DNA of 64,000 nucleotides from assembly GCF_020164435.1 (NCBI RefSeq), contig NZ_JAIUDQ010000021.1:1-64000 (forward strand), written 5' to 3'. The DNA is from Phyllobacterium lublinensis. Its GTDB lineage: Bacteria; Pseudomonadota; Alphaproteobacteria; Rhizobiales; Rhizobiaceae. A program made the translations under genes and the position numbers. Under the pieces are notes generated by a model that worked only from the letters and a program-made list of their open reading frames with translations, had not been told where the DNA came from and ran no database searches. Positions 9,053 through 18,276 of this stretch are shown here, one piece after another (within the stretch, counting starts at the first letter, position 1; each line of letters begins with the position of its first letter).

Positions 9053-9823
9053 ATGAACTGGCTGAAATCACTCCTCGTCGTCGGCGCCCTTGCAATCGTG
9101 CCTGCCCAGGCACAGGCTGCCTCCAATCTTGAACAGATCAAGGCGGCAGGTGTCCTCAAGATCGGTACGGAAGGCACCTATGCGCCATTCACCTATCATG
9201 ATGCTTCCGGCAAGCTCGTGGGCTTCGACGTGGAGATCGGCGAGGCGATCGCCAAGAACCTGGGCGTCAAGGCGGAGTTCCTGGAAGGCAAATGGGACGG
9301 GTTGATCGCGGGTCTCGACGCAAATCGCTACGACACGGTCATCAACCAGGTCGGTATCACCGAAGCGCGCAAGCAGAAATATGATTTCTCGGAACCCTAT
9401 ATCGCCTCCAAAGCGGTGCTGATCGTCAAGGGTGACAATGATGAGGTGAAGGGCTTTGCCGATCTGAAGGGCAAGAAATCGGCACAATCGCTCTCCAGCA
9501 ATTTCGGCAAGATCGCCCAAGAGGCTGGGGCCGAGCTGGTCGGGACAGACGGCTTCGATCAGTCGATCCAGCTGGTACTCAATGGCCGTGCCGATGCGAC
9601 GATCAATGACAGCCTGTCCTTCCTCGACTTCAAGAAGCACAAGCCTGACGCCAATGTGAAGATTGCGGCGCAGCAGGAGAATGCCGATTTCTCGGGCATC
9701 ATCATCCGCAAGGGAGAGCCCGATCTTTTGGCCGCCATCAACAAGGCGCTCGAGACGATCAAGGCGGACGGAACCTACAAGACGATCGCCGACAAGTATT
9801 TCGGCCAGGACGTTTCGAAGTAA
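9053..9823 (+). CDS. tcyJ: Amino-acid ABC substrate-binding protein, cystine-binding (TcyJ/FliY-like)
   Basis: From the ATG at 9053 the product is 256 residues with a signal peptide ending near AQA|ASN. The body is a polar amino-acid-binding fold (SBP family 3). LEGKWDGLIAGLDANRYDTV, NQVGITEARKQKYDFSEPY and the terminal DKYFGQDVSK closely resemble the enterobacterial cystine-binding protein. The frame is open to 8930, but only the 9053 start gives a clean signal peptide. Cystine is therefore the favoured ligand, which matches the C-S lyase gene upstream. The permease and ATPase follow after a hairpin. Confidence 0.82.
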   Translation: MNWLKSLLVVGALAIVPAQAQAASNLEQIKAAGVLKIGTEGTYAPFTYHDASGKLVGFDVEIGEAIAKNLGVKAEFLEGKWDGLIAGLDANRYDTVINQVGITEARKQKYDFSEPYIASKAVLIVKGDNDEVKGFADLKGKKSAQSLSSNFGKIAQEAGAELVGTDGFDQSIQLVLNGRADATINDSLSFLDFKKHKPDANVKIAAQQENADFSGIIIRKGEPDLLAAINKALETIKADGTYKTIADKYFGQDVSK

Positions 9824-9860
9824 GCCCCGTTTACGATCGATCCGTTTTACGCTCTAAGAG

Positions 9861-9892
9861 GGCAGGGAGCAAAACTCCCTGCCTTTGTGTTT
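9861..9892 (+). terminator. Hairpin between cystine-binding protein and permease genes
   Basis: GGCAGGGAG (9861-9869) and CTCCCTGCC (9875-9883) form a perfect 9-bp stem with loop CAAAA, followed by TTTGTGTTT. It is a good intrinsic terminator or attenuator. It overlaps the translation-initiation region of the permease, whose GGAGGG follows directly, so it probably sets the ratio of binding protein to membrane components. Confidence 0.75.
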
Positions 9893-9908
9893 GGAGGGAG
9901 TACCGGCC

Positions 9909-10589
9909 GTGCCTCATTGGCTGACGTTGATGCTTGAATCGTTGCCATCCCTTTTGTGGGCGGGGCTGATCTTCACTATTCCACTGACATTGCTCTCTTT
10001 CGTGCTTGGTTTGACCGTCGGCCTCATAGCCGCGCTCATCCGGCTTTTTGCGCCGGGACCATTTGCTGCGATCATCAAATTCTACGTATGGATCATTCGG
10101 GGCACGCCGCTGCTGGTGCAACTGTTCCTGATCTTCTACGGCTTGCCCAGTGTCGGCATTGTGCTTGATGCCTTTACCGCCGCACTGATCGGCTTCACGC
10201 TGAACATTGGAGCCTATACGTCGGAAATCCTGCGCGCAGTCATCTCCTCGGTTCCGAAGGGACAATGGGAGGCTGCCTATTCCATCGGCATGAGCTGGGG
10301 ACAGGCGATGCGCCGCACCATCCTGCCGCAAGCGGCAAGGGTTGCCGTGCCGCCCCTGTCCAATACCTTCATCTCGCTTGTGAAGGATACCTCCCTCGCA
10401 GCCGCCATCACCGTGCCGGAACTGTTTCAGGCGGCGCAGCGCATTGTTGCGACAACATATGAGCCGCTTATCCTTTATATCGAGGCAGCGCTCATTTACC
10501 TCGTCCTGAGTTCGGTCCTGTCATCCTTGCAGGCGCGGCTCGAGACCCGCCTCAACCGGTACGGTGGGTTCCTGGAGGCACGGTCATGA
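9909..10589 (+). CDS. tcyL: Amino-acid ABC permease (cystine type, TcyL-like)
   Basis: This 226-residue His/Glu/Gln-type permease has about five hydrophobic segments, the FIRGTPLLVQLF-like motif (WIIRGTPLLVQLFLIFYGLP) and an EAA-like loop at KGQWEAAYSIGMSWGQAMRR. I chose the GTG at 9909 because GGAGGG at 9893-9898 is at suitable distance; the frame is open slightly further upstream. It forms the membrane channel for the preceding binding protein and overlaps the ATPase start by 4 bp. Confidence 0.82.
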   Translation: MPHWLTLMLESLPSLLWAGLIFTIPLTLLSFVLGLTVGLIAALIRLFAPGPFAAIIKFYVWIIRGTPLLVQLFLIFYGLPSVGIVLDAFTAALIGFTLNIGAYTSEILRAVISSVPKGQWEAAYSIGMSWGQAMRRTILPQAARVAVPPLSNTFISLVKDTSLAAAITVPELFQAAQRIVATTYEPLILYIEAALIYLVLSSVLSSLQARLETRLNRYGGFLEARS

Positions 10590-11362
10590 TGATTGAGCTC
10601 AAGAATATCGAAAAGCGCTTCGGGGATCACACTGTCCTGAACGACGTGTCCCTCAGCGTTGCGGAAGGCGCGGTCATGGCGCTCGTGGGCCCGTCAGGCG
10701 GCGGCAAGAGTACCCTGCTGCGCTGTATGAACCTCCTGGAAATTCCAACATCCGGATCCGTCGAGATCGCTGGTGACCGGCTGGAGTTTCATCCGGGCGC
10801 CAGGGTGAACACCAAGTCAGTGCAGATGCTGCGCCGGCATACCGGCATGGTGTTCCAGAATTTCCAGCTGTTCCCGCACCGCACCGTTGTCGAGAACGTG
10901 ATGGAAGGCCTCGTTACCGTCCTGAAATGGCCCAAAGCGCGGGCGCATGAACGAGCAGCACAGCTGCTTGAGAAGGTCGGTCTCGCTCACAAGGCCGACG
11001 CCTGGCCATCGACCCTTTCGGGCGGGCAACAGCAGCGTGTGGCCATAGCGCGCGCCCTGGCACCGTCGCCCAAGGTTTTGTTGTGCGACGAGCCGACCTC
11101 GGCGCTCGATCCGGAGCTGTCTGGGGAGGTGGTCGACGTGCTGGCGCAGCTTGCACGGGAAGGGACGACCATGGTCATGGCCACGCACGATCTGCGTCTT
11201 GCATCCAAGATTGCCAATGAAGTGATCGTGCTCGATGGTGGTGTCATCGTTGAGACCGGGACGTCGCGTGATATTTTCACGCAGCCAAAGCGGGAACGCA
11301 CCAAGCGCTTCATTGCAACGTTAACGCACGAACAAGGCCATACGCACGGGGAGGGGATCTAG
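10586..11362 (+). CDS. tcyN: Amino-acid ABC ATP-binding protein (TcyN/GlnQ-like)
   Basis: This 258-residue ATPase has Walker A GPSGGGKST (about 34-42), signature [16 protein letters not shown], Walker [16 protein letters not shown] and switch ATHDLRLA. This is the standard layout of polar amino-acid importer ATPases without a C-terminal regulatory domain. The ATG overlaps the permease stop (ATGA). It completes a three-gene importer of the cystine type. The next gene downstream is convergent. Confidence 0.88.
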   Translation: MMIELKNIEKRFGDHTVLNDVSLSVAEGAVMALVGPSGGGKSTLLRCMNLLEIPTSGSVEIAGDRLEFHPGARVNTKSVQMLRRHTGMVFQNFQLFPHRTVVENVMEGLVTVLKWPKARAHERAAQLLEKVGLAHKADAWPSTLSGGQQQRVAIARALAPSPKVLLCDEPTSALDPELSGEVVDVLAQLAREGTTMVMATHDLRLASKIANEVIVLDGGVIVETGTSRDIFTQPKRERTKRFIATLTHEQGHTHGEGI

Positions 11363-11434
11363 CCGATACCCCGGCGCTTGCAATATGCGCGTGTCACGTG
11401 ACCCATCAGTGGTTGCGCTTGCAAGTGAATGCCG

Positions 11435-12259
11435 TCACTGCCTGCGCCCCGTAACGATGTTCATGGCGATCCTGCTCATCACGATCCCATCGGCCGCCAC
11501 TTGCGTCACTCTAGTCTCGAACTCCTCGCGTATCGCTGCGAGCTCCTGCGCAGGGAGTTGTGCGAGTTTGTGGCATGCCGGGTGGGCGATGGATTTCGGC
11601 CATATTGCCAGCGCATCGCCAAGATGCATGGCGTGCTCCTGCAGGAGTTCTTCCTTGATCTCAAGAGTCTCGAAGCCGGCGGCGGCCAGCAGTGTGGCAC
11701 ACTTTTCAGGCGTATTGGCGGCCGTAGCATAGGGCAAGGCGATACCGTGACTCAACGCGACATCCGCAATGACACTGTTGATGCCGAACGGCTCGCCTGG
11801 CGCGTCGAAGGCGACGATGCCGCCAGGCTTGAGCCAGCGGTGCCACGTCTGGAGCGCGCTCAACGGACTGGAAAGAAGCACGAAGGCCGATGAACACAAT
11901 ACCCTGTCGAAGGTGGCATCTTCGAGGTCCATGTTCTCTGCATCACCCTGGACAAACTGGATGTTGGTCAGGCTTTCCATGCCTGCCTTGAAATGGGCCT
12001 GCGTCAGCATTTCGGCGGAAAGATCAATGGCAACGACGGAGCCTGTGTCGCCGATAAGCTTGCTTGCATGCAGGGCGATCCGGCCGGTGCCAGTCCCGAT
12101 GTCGAGCACAGCGAGGCCCGGTTCAAGGCGTGCGTGGCGTATGACCATTGCAGCGAGGCGGGGATGAATCGCATCCTGATCGTAGGTTTCGCTGCGACGA
12201 TCAAAATAGTCTGCAGTGAGGCCCTTGTAGTCGGGGAGGTCTTCAGTGTCATCACGCAT
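11435..12259 (-). CDS. Class I SAM-dependent methyltransferase
   Basis: The 274-residue protein has the methyltransferase motif I VLDIGTGTGRIALHASKLIG (about 50-69), the acidic residue after strand 2 in VAIDLSAEML, and FVQGDAENMDLEDATFDRVL for motifs II/III. It belongs to the UbiE/Methyltransf_11 type group. The substrate cannot be read from sequence; the family includes quinone, lipid and small-molecule methylases. It is a single-gene unit convergent with the cystine importer. Confidence 0.8.
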   Translation of the reverse strand: MRDDTEDLPDYKGLTADYFDRRSETYDQDAIHPRLAAMVIRHARLEPGLAVLDIGTGTGRIALHASKLIGDTGSVVAIDLSAEMLTQAHFKAGMESLTNIQFVQGDAENMDLEDATFDRVLCSSAFVLLSSPLSALQTWHRWLKPGGIVAFDAPGEPFGINSVIADVALSHGIALPYATAANTPEKCATLLAAAGFETLEIKEELLQEHAMHLGDALAIWPKSIAHPACHKLAQLPAQELAAIREEFETRVTQVAADGIVMSRIAMNIVTGRRQ

Positions 12260-12592
12260 TCGGCAGTGCCCGTTCTGTCAGTGACGCCGGCATCGGTACA
12301 ATATACCCGATTTTACTGCCGTGGTTGAATTCACTTGTTCTAGCTAACGGAATATCTGCCAATTGCTTGCATCACCTTTGAGTAGGCAAGTAGATTTCTG
12401 CCGGATTAACGGAACACCAAAAATGGTCGTTGGTTCCGAGCCTAGACCGAAAGAGTTAGCGACAGTTATTTGAAGTAAAGCCAAGGACGACGAAGTCTGA
12501 CACCGGATCTGGAAGCCGCAACGCCTTGCCGATTTCGCAGAACTGTCATGCTTGGGGACGGAAAATTCAAGGAGAGCCCAAAGCCTGGAACG
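12260..12592. other. Intergenic region, no gene seen
   Basis: This stretch upstream of the methyltransferase start (minus strand) holds that gene's promoter region and leads into the long inverted repeat at 12593. Open frames crossing it on either strand lack recognisable similarity, ribosome sites or signal peptides, and I consider them non-coding. Confidence 0.5.
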
Positions 12593-12637
12593 GATTTCTG
12601 CTGCATTGCAACATTATGTTGCAATGCAGCAGAAATC
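12593..12637. repeat. 21-bp perfect inverted repeat with 3-base loop
   Basis: The arm at 12593-12613 (beginning GATTTCTGCTGCATTGCAAC) is exactly repeated in inverse orientation at 12617-12637 around the loop TTA. No T run follows on either strand, so it is not a standard terminator. It ends 50 bp before the start of a small secreted protein gene and would form a very stable hairpin in that gene's 5' leader if transcribed. Confidence 0.85.
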
Positions 12638-12686
12638 GCGTACGCTGTAGAACTGGGGGGAGCAATGTTCACAGAGGGTGCCGACA

Positions 12687-12923
12687 ATGCTCCAAATCGT
12701 GATACTTATCTGCTCAACCAGTCTTACGCCCGCCGCGTGTCAGACCGACACGGCACTGGACGTTATCGTGGGACCACAGGCAACCAATGCAATGATGTGT
12801 GGCCTGCAGGGCCAGGCCTATGTAGCAAGAACAGCGGTCGTCGGTCGTTCGCCGAATGAATATGTCAAGATCAGGTGTTCACCACCAAAGGCAGTGAAAG
12901 CGGCACAGCGTCAATCGCTTTGA
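12687..12923 (+). CDS. Small secreted protein of unknown function (78 aa)
   Basis: The product begins with a short hydrophobic signal-like segment (MLQIVILICSTSLTPAAC), followed by a Cys-containing small domain with VVGPQATNAMMCGLQGQAY-like content (residue run VGPQATNAMMCGLQ). AGAGGG about 9 bp before the ATG at 12687 supports this start; a GTG at 12678 is also in frame. I recall similar short rhizobial hypothetical proteins that keep the paired cysteines, so I think the gene is real, but no function is known to me. The long inverted repeat lies in its upstream region. Confidence 0.6.
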   Translation: MLQIVILICSTSLTPAACQTDTALDVIVGPQATNAMMCGLQGQAYVARTAVVGRSPNEYVKIRCSPPKAVKAAQRQSL

Positions 12924-12938
12924 CACTGCGCCGCCGGG

Positions 12939-15416
12939 TCAGTCGGCACCGCCGCTGAGAATTTCGCGCTTGCCGACGTGATTGGCAGGGCCGACGAGCC
13001 CTTCCTTCTCCATGCGCTCTACCAGCGAGGCGGCGCGGTTATATCCGATCTGTAGGCGACGCTGGATATATGACGTCGAGCATTTCTTGTCGCGCAGGAT
13101 GACTTTCACGGCCTGATCATAGAGCTCGTTGCCATCTTCGGCGGCCATGCCGCTCTTGTCGAACACGGCGCTGTCATCCGCATCCGGCTCCTCCTCTTCA
13201 TTTTCATCGGCGGTCACCGTATCGAGATAGTCCGGCTGGCCCTGGGCTTTCAGATGGGCAACCACCTTCTCGACCTCCTCGTCCGACACAAACGGGCCGT
13301 GGACGCGAGAGATTCGCCCGCCACCGATCATGTGCAGCATGTCGCCCTGGCCAAGCAACTGTTCGGCGCCCTGTTCGCCGAGGATGGTGCGGCTGTCGAT
13401 CTTGGATGTCACCTGAAACGAGATGCGAGTCGGGAAATTGGCCTTGATGGTGCCGGTGATGACGTCAACGGAAGGACGCTGCGTCGCCATGATCAGGTGT
13501 ATGCCGGCGGCACGGGCCATCTGGGCAAGACGCTGGATCGCGCCTTCGATCTCCTTGCCGGCGACCATCATCAGATCGGCCATCTCGTCGACGATGATGA
13601 CGATGTAGGGCATCGGCGTCAGGTCCATGGTCTCCTGTTCGTACTGCGGCTCGCCGGTTCCCTTGTCAAAACCGGTCTGTACGGTGCACGTAACGGTCTC
13701 GCCCTTGTCCTTGGCACTGGTCACGCGAGCATTGAAACCGTCAATGTTGCGGACGCCCAGCTTGGACATCTTGCGGTAACGGTCCTCCATCTCGCGCACC
13801 GCCCATTTCAGGGCCATCACGGCCTTTTTCGGATCGGTCACGACTGGTGTCAGCAGATGCGGGATGCCGTCATAGATCGACAATTCCAGCATCTTCGGGT
13901 CGACCATGATCAGCCGGCACTCGTCCGGTGTGAGCCGGTAAAGCAGCGAAAGAATCATCGTATTGATGGCAACCGACTTGCCGGAACCGGTCGTGCCGGC
14001 CACGAGAAGATGCGGCATCTTGGCGAGTTCCGCGATGACGGGCTCGCCGCCAATCGTCTTGCCAAGACAGAGCGCGAGCTTGAACTTCGTCTTGTCGAAA
14101 TTGTCCGAGGCGACCATCTCGCGCAGGTAGACGGTTTCGCGTGTCGTGTTGGGCAGCTCGATGCCGATGACGTTGCGACCCGGCACAACGGCCACGCGCG
14201 CCGACAGGGCAGACATGGAACGGGCAATATCGTCGGCAAGGCCTATGACGCGCGAGGACTTCACGCCGGGTGCAGGTTCGAACTCATAGAGTGTCACGAC
14301 CGGGCCGGGGCGCACATGGATGATCTCGCCGCGAATACCGAAATCTTCAAGGACGCTTTCGAGAAGTCCTGCGTTCTGTTCCAGCGTTTCCTGGGAAATC
14401 GTGACGGCATCCTGCGCCACCGCTTCCTGGAGCAGGGTCACCGGAGGCCTCTCATAACCGTCGTGGCTGGTCCAGGCGTCGGCCGGGCTGGCGATGGCGA
14501 ACTGCCTCGGCGCAAGGGGAGGCTGGATCGGAGCGATATCACGGCGGCGAATGGTCGTTTCAGGCGTGGCCACCGGAACGATATCCGGACCAGCAACCGG
14601 TCCCGAATCGACAGTGTCACGTGTCTTCAGCTCCGGCACTGGCGGAACTGCTGGTGCCTCGGGCTCTGGAACGAGGGGAGGTGCAGCCAGTTCCTGCTTG
14701 GGAGCTTCGTGGCTGATGGGATGTTTCTTGCATTCCACGACGCGAAAGCGCGCCGTGATTTCATCCAGACTGAACCGTGGTTGCGGTTTCGACCTCGGCT
14801 CCGTTGCAGCCGGAACGACGTCCCCTGCAAGATCAATCGATTCGAAGAAGGCATGATCCGAAACAAAGGCGAATGGAGATGTCGCCCGGGAAGGCTGTGC
14901 CGGTGCCACGTCCGACCGGATCAACGCCGGGGCGGGCGTCCTTGGGGGCACGGGGGGCAAGGGAGCTTTCGGCACCGGCAAGGCGGTGCGCGGCACGGCT
15001 GAAGGCACCGGCTTCTGCGCAACGAATGCGGCTTTGGCTTGCACGTCATGTACTGGAGCAGGCTTGCCCTTCATGAGTTCACTATCGGGCGTGCGCGTGA
15101 AGCGGACATTTTCGGACAGGGAGAACATGCGTTTTGATATCGGCGCCGAATCGGGATTGACGATTGTCTTTTCCGGTTGCCTCTGACGACCCGCCAGCTG
15201 CGTCGGCTGGTTCTGGACAGGCGGCGGCGCAGCGGGACGTCTGACGATTACGGGCTCATATTGCGGGCTGGGGTAACCCGCCACGGGAGGGCGAATCGGC
15301 GCGGATGGGGCCGCTGCGACAAGCTGGGCCGACTCGCGGGTGGGCTGCTCACGGTATTCGTCATCGAAACCGTATTCATCTGATTGTATTGGGAAATTTG
15401 TTCTGGGGATACGCAT
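12939..15416 (-). CDS. ftsK: FtsK/SpoIIIE-family DNA translocase lacking N-terminal membrane segments
   Basis: From the ATG at 15416 the protein is 825 residues. A Pro-rich, low-complexity linker fills about residues 1-330. The RecA-like motor follows, with Walker A GTTGSGKS near 472 and Walker [13 protein letters not shown] near 605. A C-terminal gamma winged-helix (about 755-820, with [19 protein letters not shown]) reads polar DNA sequences. The motor pumps DNA and aligns chromosome termini for dimer resolution. The usual four transmembrane helices are absent, so this may be a soluble paralogue rather than the divisome FtsK. A TTG at 15488 would extend the N-terminus by 24 residues without adding a membrane domain. 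Confidence 0.88.
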   Translation of the reverse strand: MRIPRTNFPIQSDEYGFDDEYREQPTRESAQLVAAAPSAPIRPPVAGYPSPQYEPVIVRRPAAPPPVQNQPTQLAGRQRQPEKTIVNPDSAPISKRMFSLSENVRFTRTPDSELMKGKPAPVHDVQAKAAFVAQKPVPSAVPRTALPVPKAPLPPVPPRTPAPALIRSDVAPAQPSRATSPFAFVSDHAFFESIDLAGDVVPAATEPRSKPQPRFSLDEITARFRVVECKKHPISHEAPKQELAAPPLVPEPEAPAVPPVPELKTRDTVDSGPVAGPDIVPVATPETTIRRRDIAPIQPPLAPRQFAIASPADAWTSHDGYERPPVTLLQEAVAQDAVTISQETLEQNAGLLESVLEDFGIRGEIIHVRPGPVVTLYEFEPAPGVKSSRVIGLADDIARSMSALSARVAVVPGRNVIGIELPNTTRETVYLREMVASDNFDKTKFKLALCLGKTIGGEPVIAELAKMPHLLVAGTTGSGKSVAINTMILSLLYRLTPDECRLIMVDPKMLELSIYDGIPHLLTPVVTDPKKAVMALKWAVREMEDRYRKMSKLGVRNIDGFNARVTSAKDKGETVTCTVQTGFDKGTGEPQYEQETMDLTPMPYIVIIVDEMADLMMVAGKEIEGAIQRLAQMARAAGIHLIMATQRPSVDVITGTIKANFPTRISFQVTSKIDSRTILGEQGAEQLLGQGDMLHMIGGGRISRVHGPFVSDEEVEKVVAHLKAQGQPDYLDTVTADENEEEEPDADDSAVFDKSGMAAEDGNELYDQAVKVILRDKKCSTSYIQRRLQIGYNRAASLVERMEKEGLVGPANHVGKREILSGGAD

Positions 15417-15569
15417 GATGCCTGCAAGCGGAATGATGTGAAGGTACCCATTGGGCTTGCTATTTGAATAGAAAGCCAAGGTTAACAAGTCGCTACTTTT
15501 GCAGATGTTGACGGTCGATTTCGGTTCAAGGTCTGCGGGGTGTGGCCAAGTGGCCGCACCCGGCCCCGA

Positions 15570-15851
15570 CTACTTCCATCGTTCGATTTTTGCGATCCTA
15601 TTTTGTGGGGTCATCGTCACCTTGTATTGCTCATATCGGGTGCGATCATCACAGGTCACGCGAACCACGGTTGGCCCCAGTGCGGACAGAACCTTGTCGA
15701 CCGCGGCCTCGCTCACCTTGTCGCACCAGAATCCGGCATTGCGTATTGCCCGGGCTGTCTGCCTTTCCAGCATACGCGTCTGGGCCGTTTGCGCATGTGC
15801 ATATTCTGCCATTGTTACCAGCATGAGAAGGGCGGCAATAACACGTTTCAT
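15570..15851 (-). CDS. Small periplasmic protein of unknown function (93 aa)
   Basis: The ATG at 15851, preceded by GAGGT, gives a clear signal peptide MKRVIAALLMLVTMAEYAHA and a mature domain of about 73 residues. That domain has two cysteines (FWCDKVSEA and RVTCDDRTRY) that could form a disulfide. The frame is open further upstream to 15974, but that extension lacks signal character. No family is recognised; similar short secreted proteins occur in Rhizobiales. It stands alone, divergent from the MscS gene. Confidence 0.65.
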   Translation of the reverse strand: MKRVIAALLMLVTMAEYAHAQTAQTRMLERQTARAIRNAGFWCDKVSEAAVDKVLSALGPTVVRVTCDDRTRYEQYKVTMTPQNRIAKIERWK

Positions 15852-16064
15852 GTTCAACCTCGAACCAACAGTTTCATGCGGGAAAACCGGGGTCTCCGCT
15901 TGGCAGACAATGCGACACAGTGCCGGGTAACGCAATGATAACTGTAACAACTTTGACGAGACGACATTTTTCATCCATCAATTGCGCAGACTGATGGAAA
16001 GGGTGTCGAGCAAGCGGACTCCTGCACCATCGTCGCGACAGAACCGGCCCAGGAGGCGGCACAA

Positions 16065-18215
16065 ATGTATTGTCATTTCAACCCCATGCGATTGTTCAGG
16101 ATGTGTGCGGTCGCATTGTGGGTTGGGGCCGTCGTGGCTGCGCCCGCCCATGGCCAGTCGGCTGCTCCAGCGGCGGTCGCACCCCCTCCGGAAAAGGTCG
16201 AGCAGCTTCTGAAGCTGCTGGATGACCCGGACGTCAAGGCATGGATCGCAACGAAGGGCACTTCGCCTGCAGCAGAGGAGACGATGGGCCCCTCAGCGAG
16301 CGACTTCATGCTGTGGTCCAACTCCATTCGGGCACATCTCCGGGGAATCGGACAGGCAGTTCCGGCTGTGCCCGGCGAGTTCGAGGGGGCGAGTTCCACC
16401 ATCATGACCGAAATCAACGGCCGTGGACCGGGCGCCATACTGTTCCTGTTTGCCATATTTGCTGCACTCGGGCTCGGCGCTGAGCTGATCTTCCGGCGGC
16501 TTGTCAAGCGCGCCGGGCAACGGCACGCGGCGGCCGTTGCTGCGGACGAGACCCCTCCGGCCCGCCATCACATCCTCGGCCGCGCTATTTTCGCGGCGAT
16601 GGCTCCGCTGGTGGTCTTTGCCATCGTCAGCATCGGTGCATTCCATGCCTTCACATGGCCGCCATTGCTGGGCGCGCTTGTGCTGCCCTTGCTGGTTGCG
16701 CTGATCGCCTGGCGCGTTGTCATGAGCATTACCGCCATTTTGCTGGGAGTTCGCAAAGGCAGCGGGATTGGACCCGGCATGGTCCGCCTTATACCGATCG
16801 ACGACGTGAAGGCGGCGTTCTGGTATCGGCGGGCTGCGGTGTTCTCGGGCATCTTTTTTACCGGATGGGCTGCGGCCGGATTGATGACGGCGCTGAATTT
16901 CACCCCCAACGTCAAGGGCCTGATTGTGTACACACTCGGCCTTGGCCTCCTGGCGGTTGCCCTGGAAACCGTATGGAACCGCCCCGAAGCGCCGGTTGCC
17001 TCCAAGGCATACCGCGTGAAGGAGTGGCTGCTCACATTCTATCTGTGTCTGCTCTGGTTGCTCTGGGTCGCCGGCCTGAGCCTGGCACTGTGGGTCGGTA
17101 TCTATGTTCTGGTCCTGCCGCCGATCCTGCGAACGACCAGTGCAGCCGTAAAATCATTCTTTTCCACGGCCGACGACGCGGCAAAGCCCAAGGCGCCTGT
17201 CGTCGAAGTTCTCATTGAGCGGGGAGCAAGGGTCATCGTCATCGCCCTTGCTGTGGCATGGCTTGCCTTGGTCCTGCGTTCCCGCACCGTCGGCCTGATG
17301 GGGGATGAGGTCGCCAGCCGCCTGTTCCGTGGCGTGTTGGGGGGCGTGGTGATTTTGCTTACCGCCGACCTTGTGTGGAATATCGCCAAGGGCCTCATCA
17401 ACCGCCGCATCGAACGTGCGCGGGTCGAGGGCGGTGATCCAGCCGAACTGGCCAGAAGCGGTCGCCTGCTGACCCTGCTGCCGATCCTTCGAAATTTCCT
17501 TGCGGTACTGATCGCCGCCATTGCTGTCATGATGGTGCTGTCCGGATTGGGTGTTGCGATCGGTCCCTTGATCGCAGGCGCGGGCATTTTCGGTGTTGCG
17601 ATCGGCTTTGGCTCCCAGGCCCTCGTCAGGGATATCATCAGCGGCATCTTCTACATGACAGACGATGCTTTCCGCGTGGGTGAATATATCCAGAGCGGCA
17701 GCTACAAGGGCACAGTCGAATCCTTCAGCATCCGTTCGGTCAAACTGCGCCACCATCGCGGCCCCATTTTCACGGTTCCATTCGGAACACTCGGCGCCGT
17801 GCAAAACATGAGCCGGGACTGGGTGATCGACAAGTTCTTCATCTCGGTCAGCTACGACACCGATATTGCCAAGGTGAAGAAGCTGGTGAAGGGAGTCGGT
17901 GCAGCTTTGCTTGAAGATGAGGAATTCGGCCCGCAGATCATCGAAACTGTCAAGATGAAGGGTGTCGAGGACTTCGGCGATTATGGCATCAAGCTGAGCT
18001 TCGCCATGATGACGAAACCCGGGCATCAGTCGACGATCCGTCGCCGAGCGTATGCCATGATTCGCGAAGCCTTTACGGCCAACGACATCGGGTTTGCGTC
18101 GCCAACGGTACAGGTCGCCGGCAATGACGACCTCTCAGCGCCCGCAGCTGCAGCGGCAACCAGGGATGCCATGGCCCGCAAGAATGCGGCCGCAGCCAAA
18201 CCCGAGGAAGGTTGA
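16065..18215 (+). CDS. Large MscS-family mechanosensitive channel
   Basis: This 716-residue protein has a probable signal peptide (about residues 1-31), a periplasmic part, many hydrophobic helices from about 125 to 490 and a C-terminal MscS core (about 491-650). The core contains the pore-lining Gly/Ala-rich helix GAGIFGVAIGFGSQALVRD and the beta domain with VPFGTLGAVQNMSRDW. It would open under membrane tension to release solutes during osmotic downshock. It is longer than E. coli MscS (about 286 aa) and resembles the YbiO/YbdG-type multi-helix group. AGGAGG at 16051-16056 strongly supports the start. Confidence 0.88.
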   Translation: MYCHFNPMRLFRMCAVALWVGAVVAAPAHGQSAAPAAVAPPPEKVEQLLKLLDDPDVKAWIATKGTSPAAEETMGPSASDFMLWSNSIRAHLRGIGQAVPAVPGEFEGASSTIMTEINGRGPGAILFLFAIFAALGLGAELIFRRLVKRAGQRHAAAVAADETPPARHHILGRAIFAAMAPLVVFAIVSIGAFHAFTWPPLLGALVLPLLVALIAWRVVMSITAILLGVRKGSGIGPGMVRLIPIDDVKAAFWYRRAAVFSGIFFTGWAAAGLMTALNFTPNVKGLIVYTLGLGLLAVALETVWNRPEAPVASKAYRVKEWLLTFYLCLLWLLWVAGLSLALWVGIYVLVLPPILRTTSAAVKSFFSTADDAAKPKAPVVEVLIERGARVIVIALAVAWLALVLRSRTVGLMGDEVASRLFRGVLGGVVILLTADLVWNIAKGLINRRIERARVEGGDPAELARSGRLLTLLPILRNFLAVLIAAIAVMMVLSGLGVAIGPLIAGAGIFGVAIGFGSQALVRDIISGIFYMTDDAFRVGEYIQSGSYKGTVESFSIRSVKLRHHRGPIFTVPFGTLGAVQNMSRDWVIDKFFISVSYDTDIAKVKKLVKGVGAALLEDEEFGPQIIETVKMKGVEDFGDYGIKLSFAMMTKPGHQSTIRRRAYAMIREAFTANDIGFASPTVQVAGNDDLSAPAAAAATRDAMARKNAAAAKPEEG

Positions 18216-18218
18216 AGC

Positions 18219-18236
18219 GACCGCAATCGGTCTTTT
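18219..18236 (+). terminator. Intrinsic terminator after the MscS gene
   Basis: GACCG-CAAT-CGGTC is followed by TTTT, starting 4 bp after the stop codon. It lies between convergent genes. Confidence 0.6.
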
Positions 18237-18276
18237 GGAGCTTTTCAGCACCGTCGGCTGAGCGATACAGTTGAAG

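Noticed and set aside
13254..15002. 582-codon open frame opposite ftsK
   Set aside because: Antisense shadow: composition is Arg/His/Gly-rich, with no domain or signal and no plausible ribosome site.
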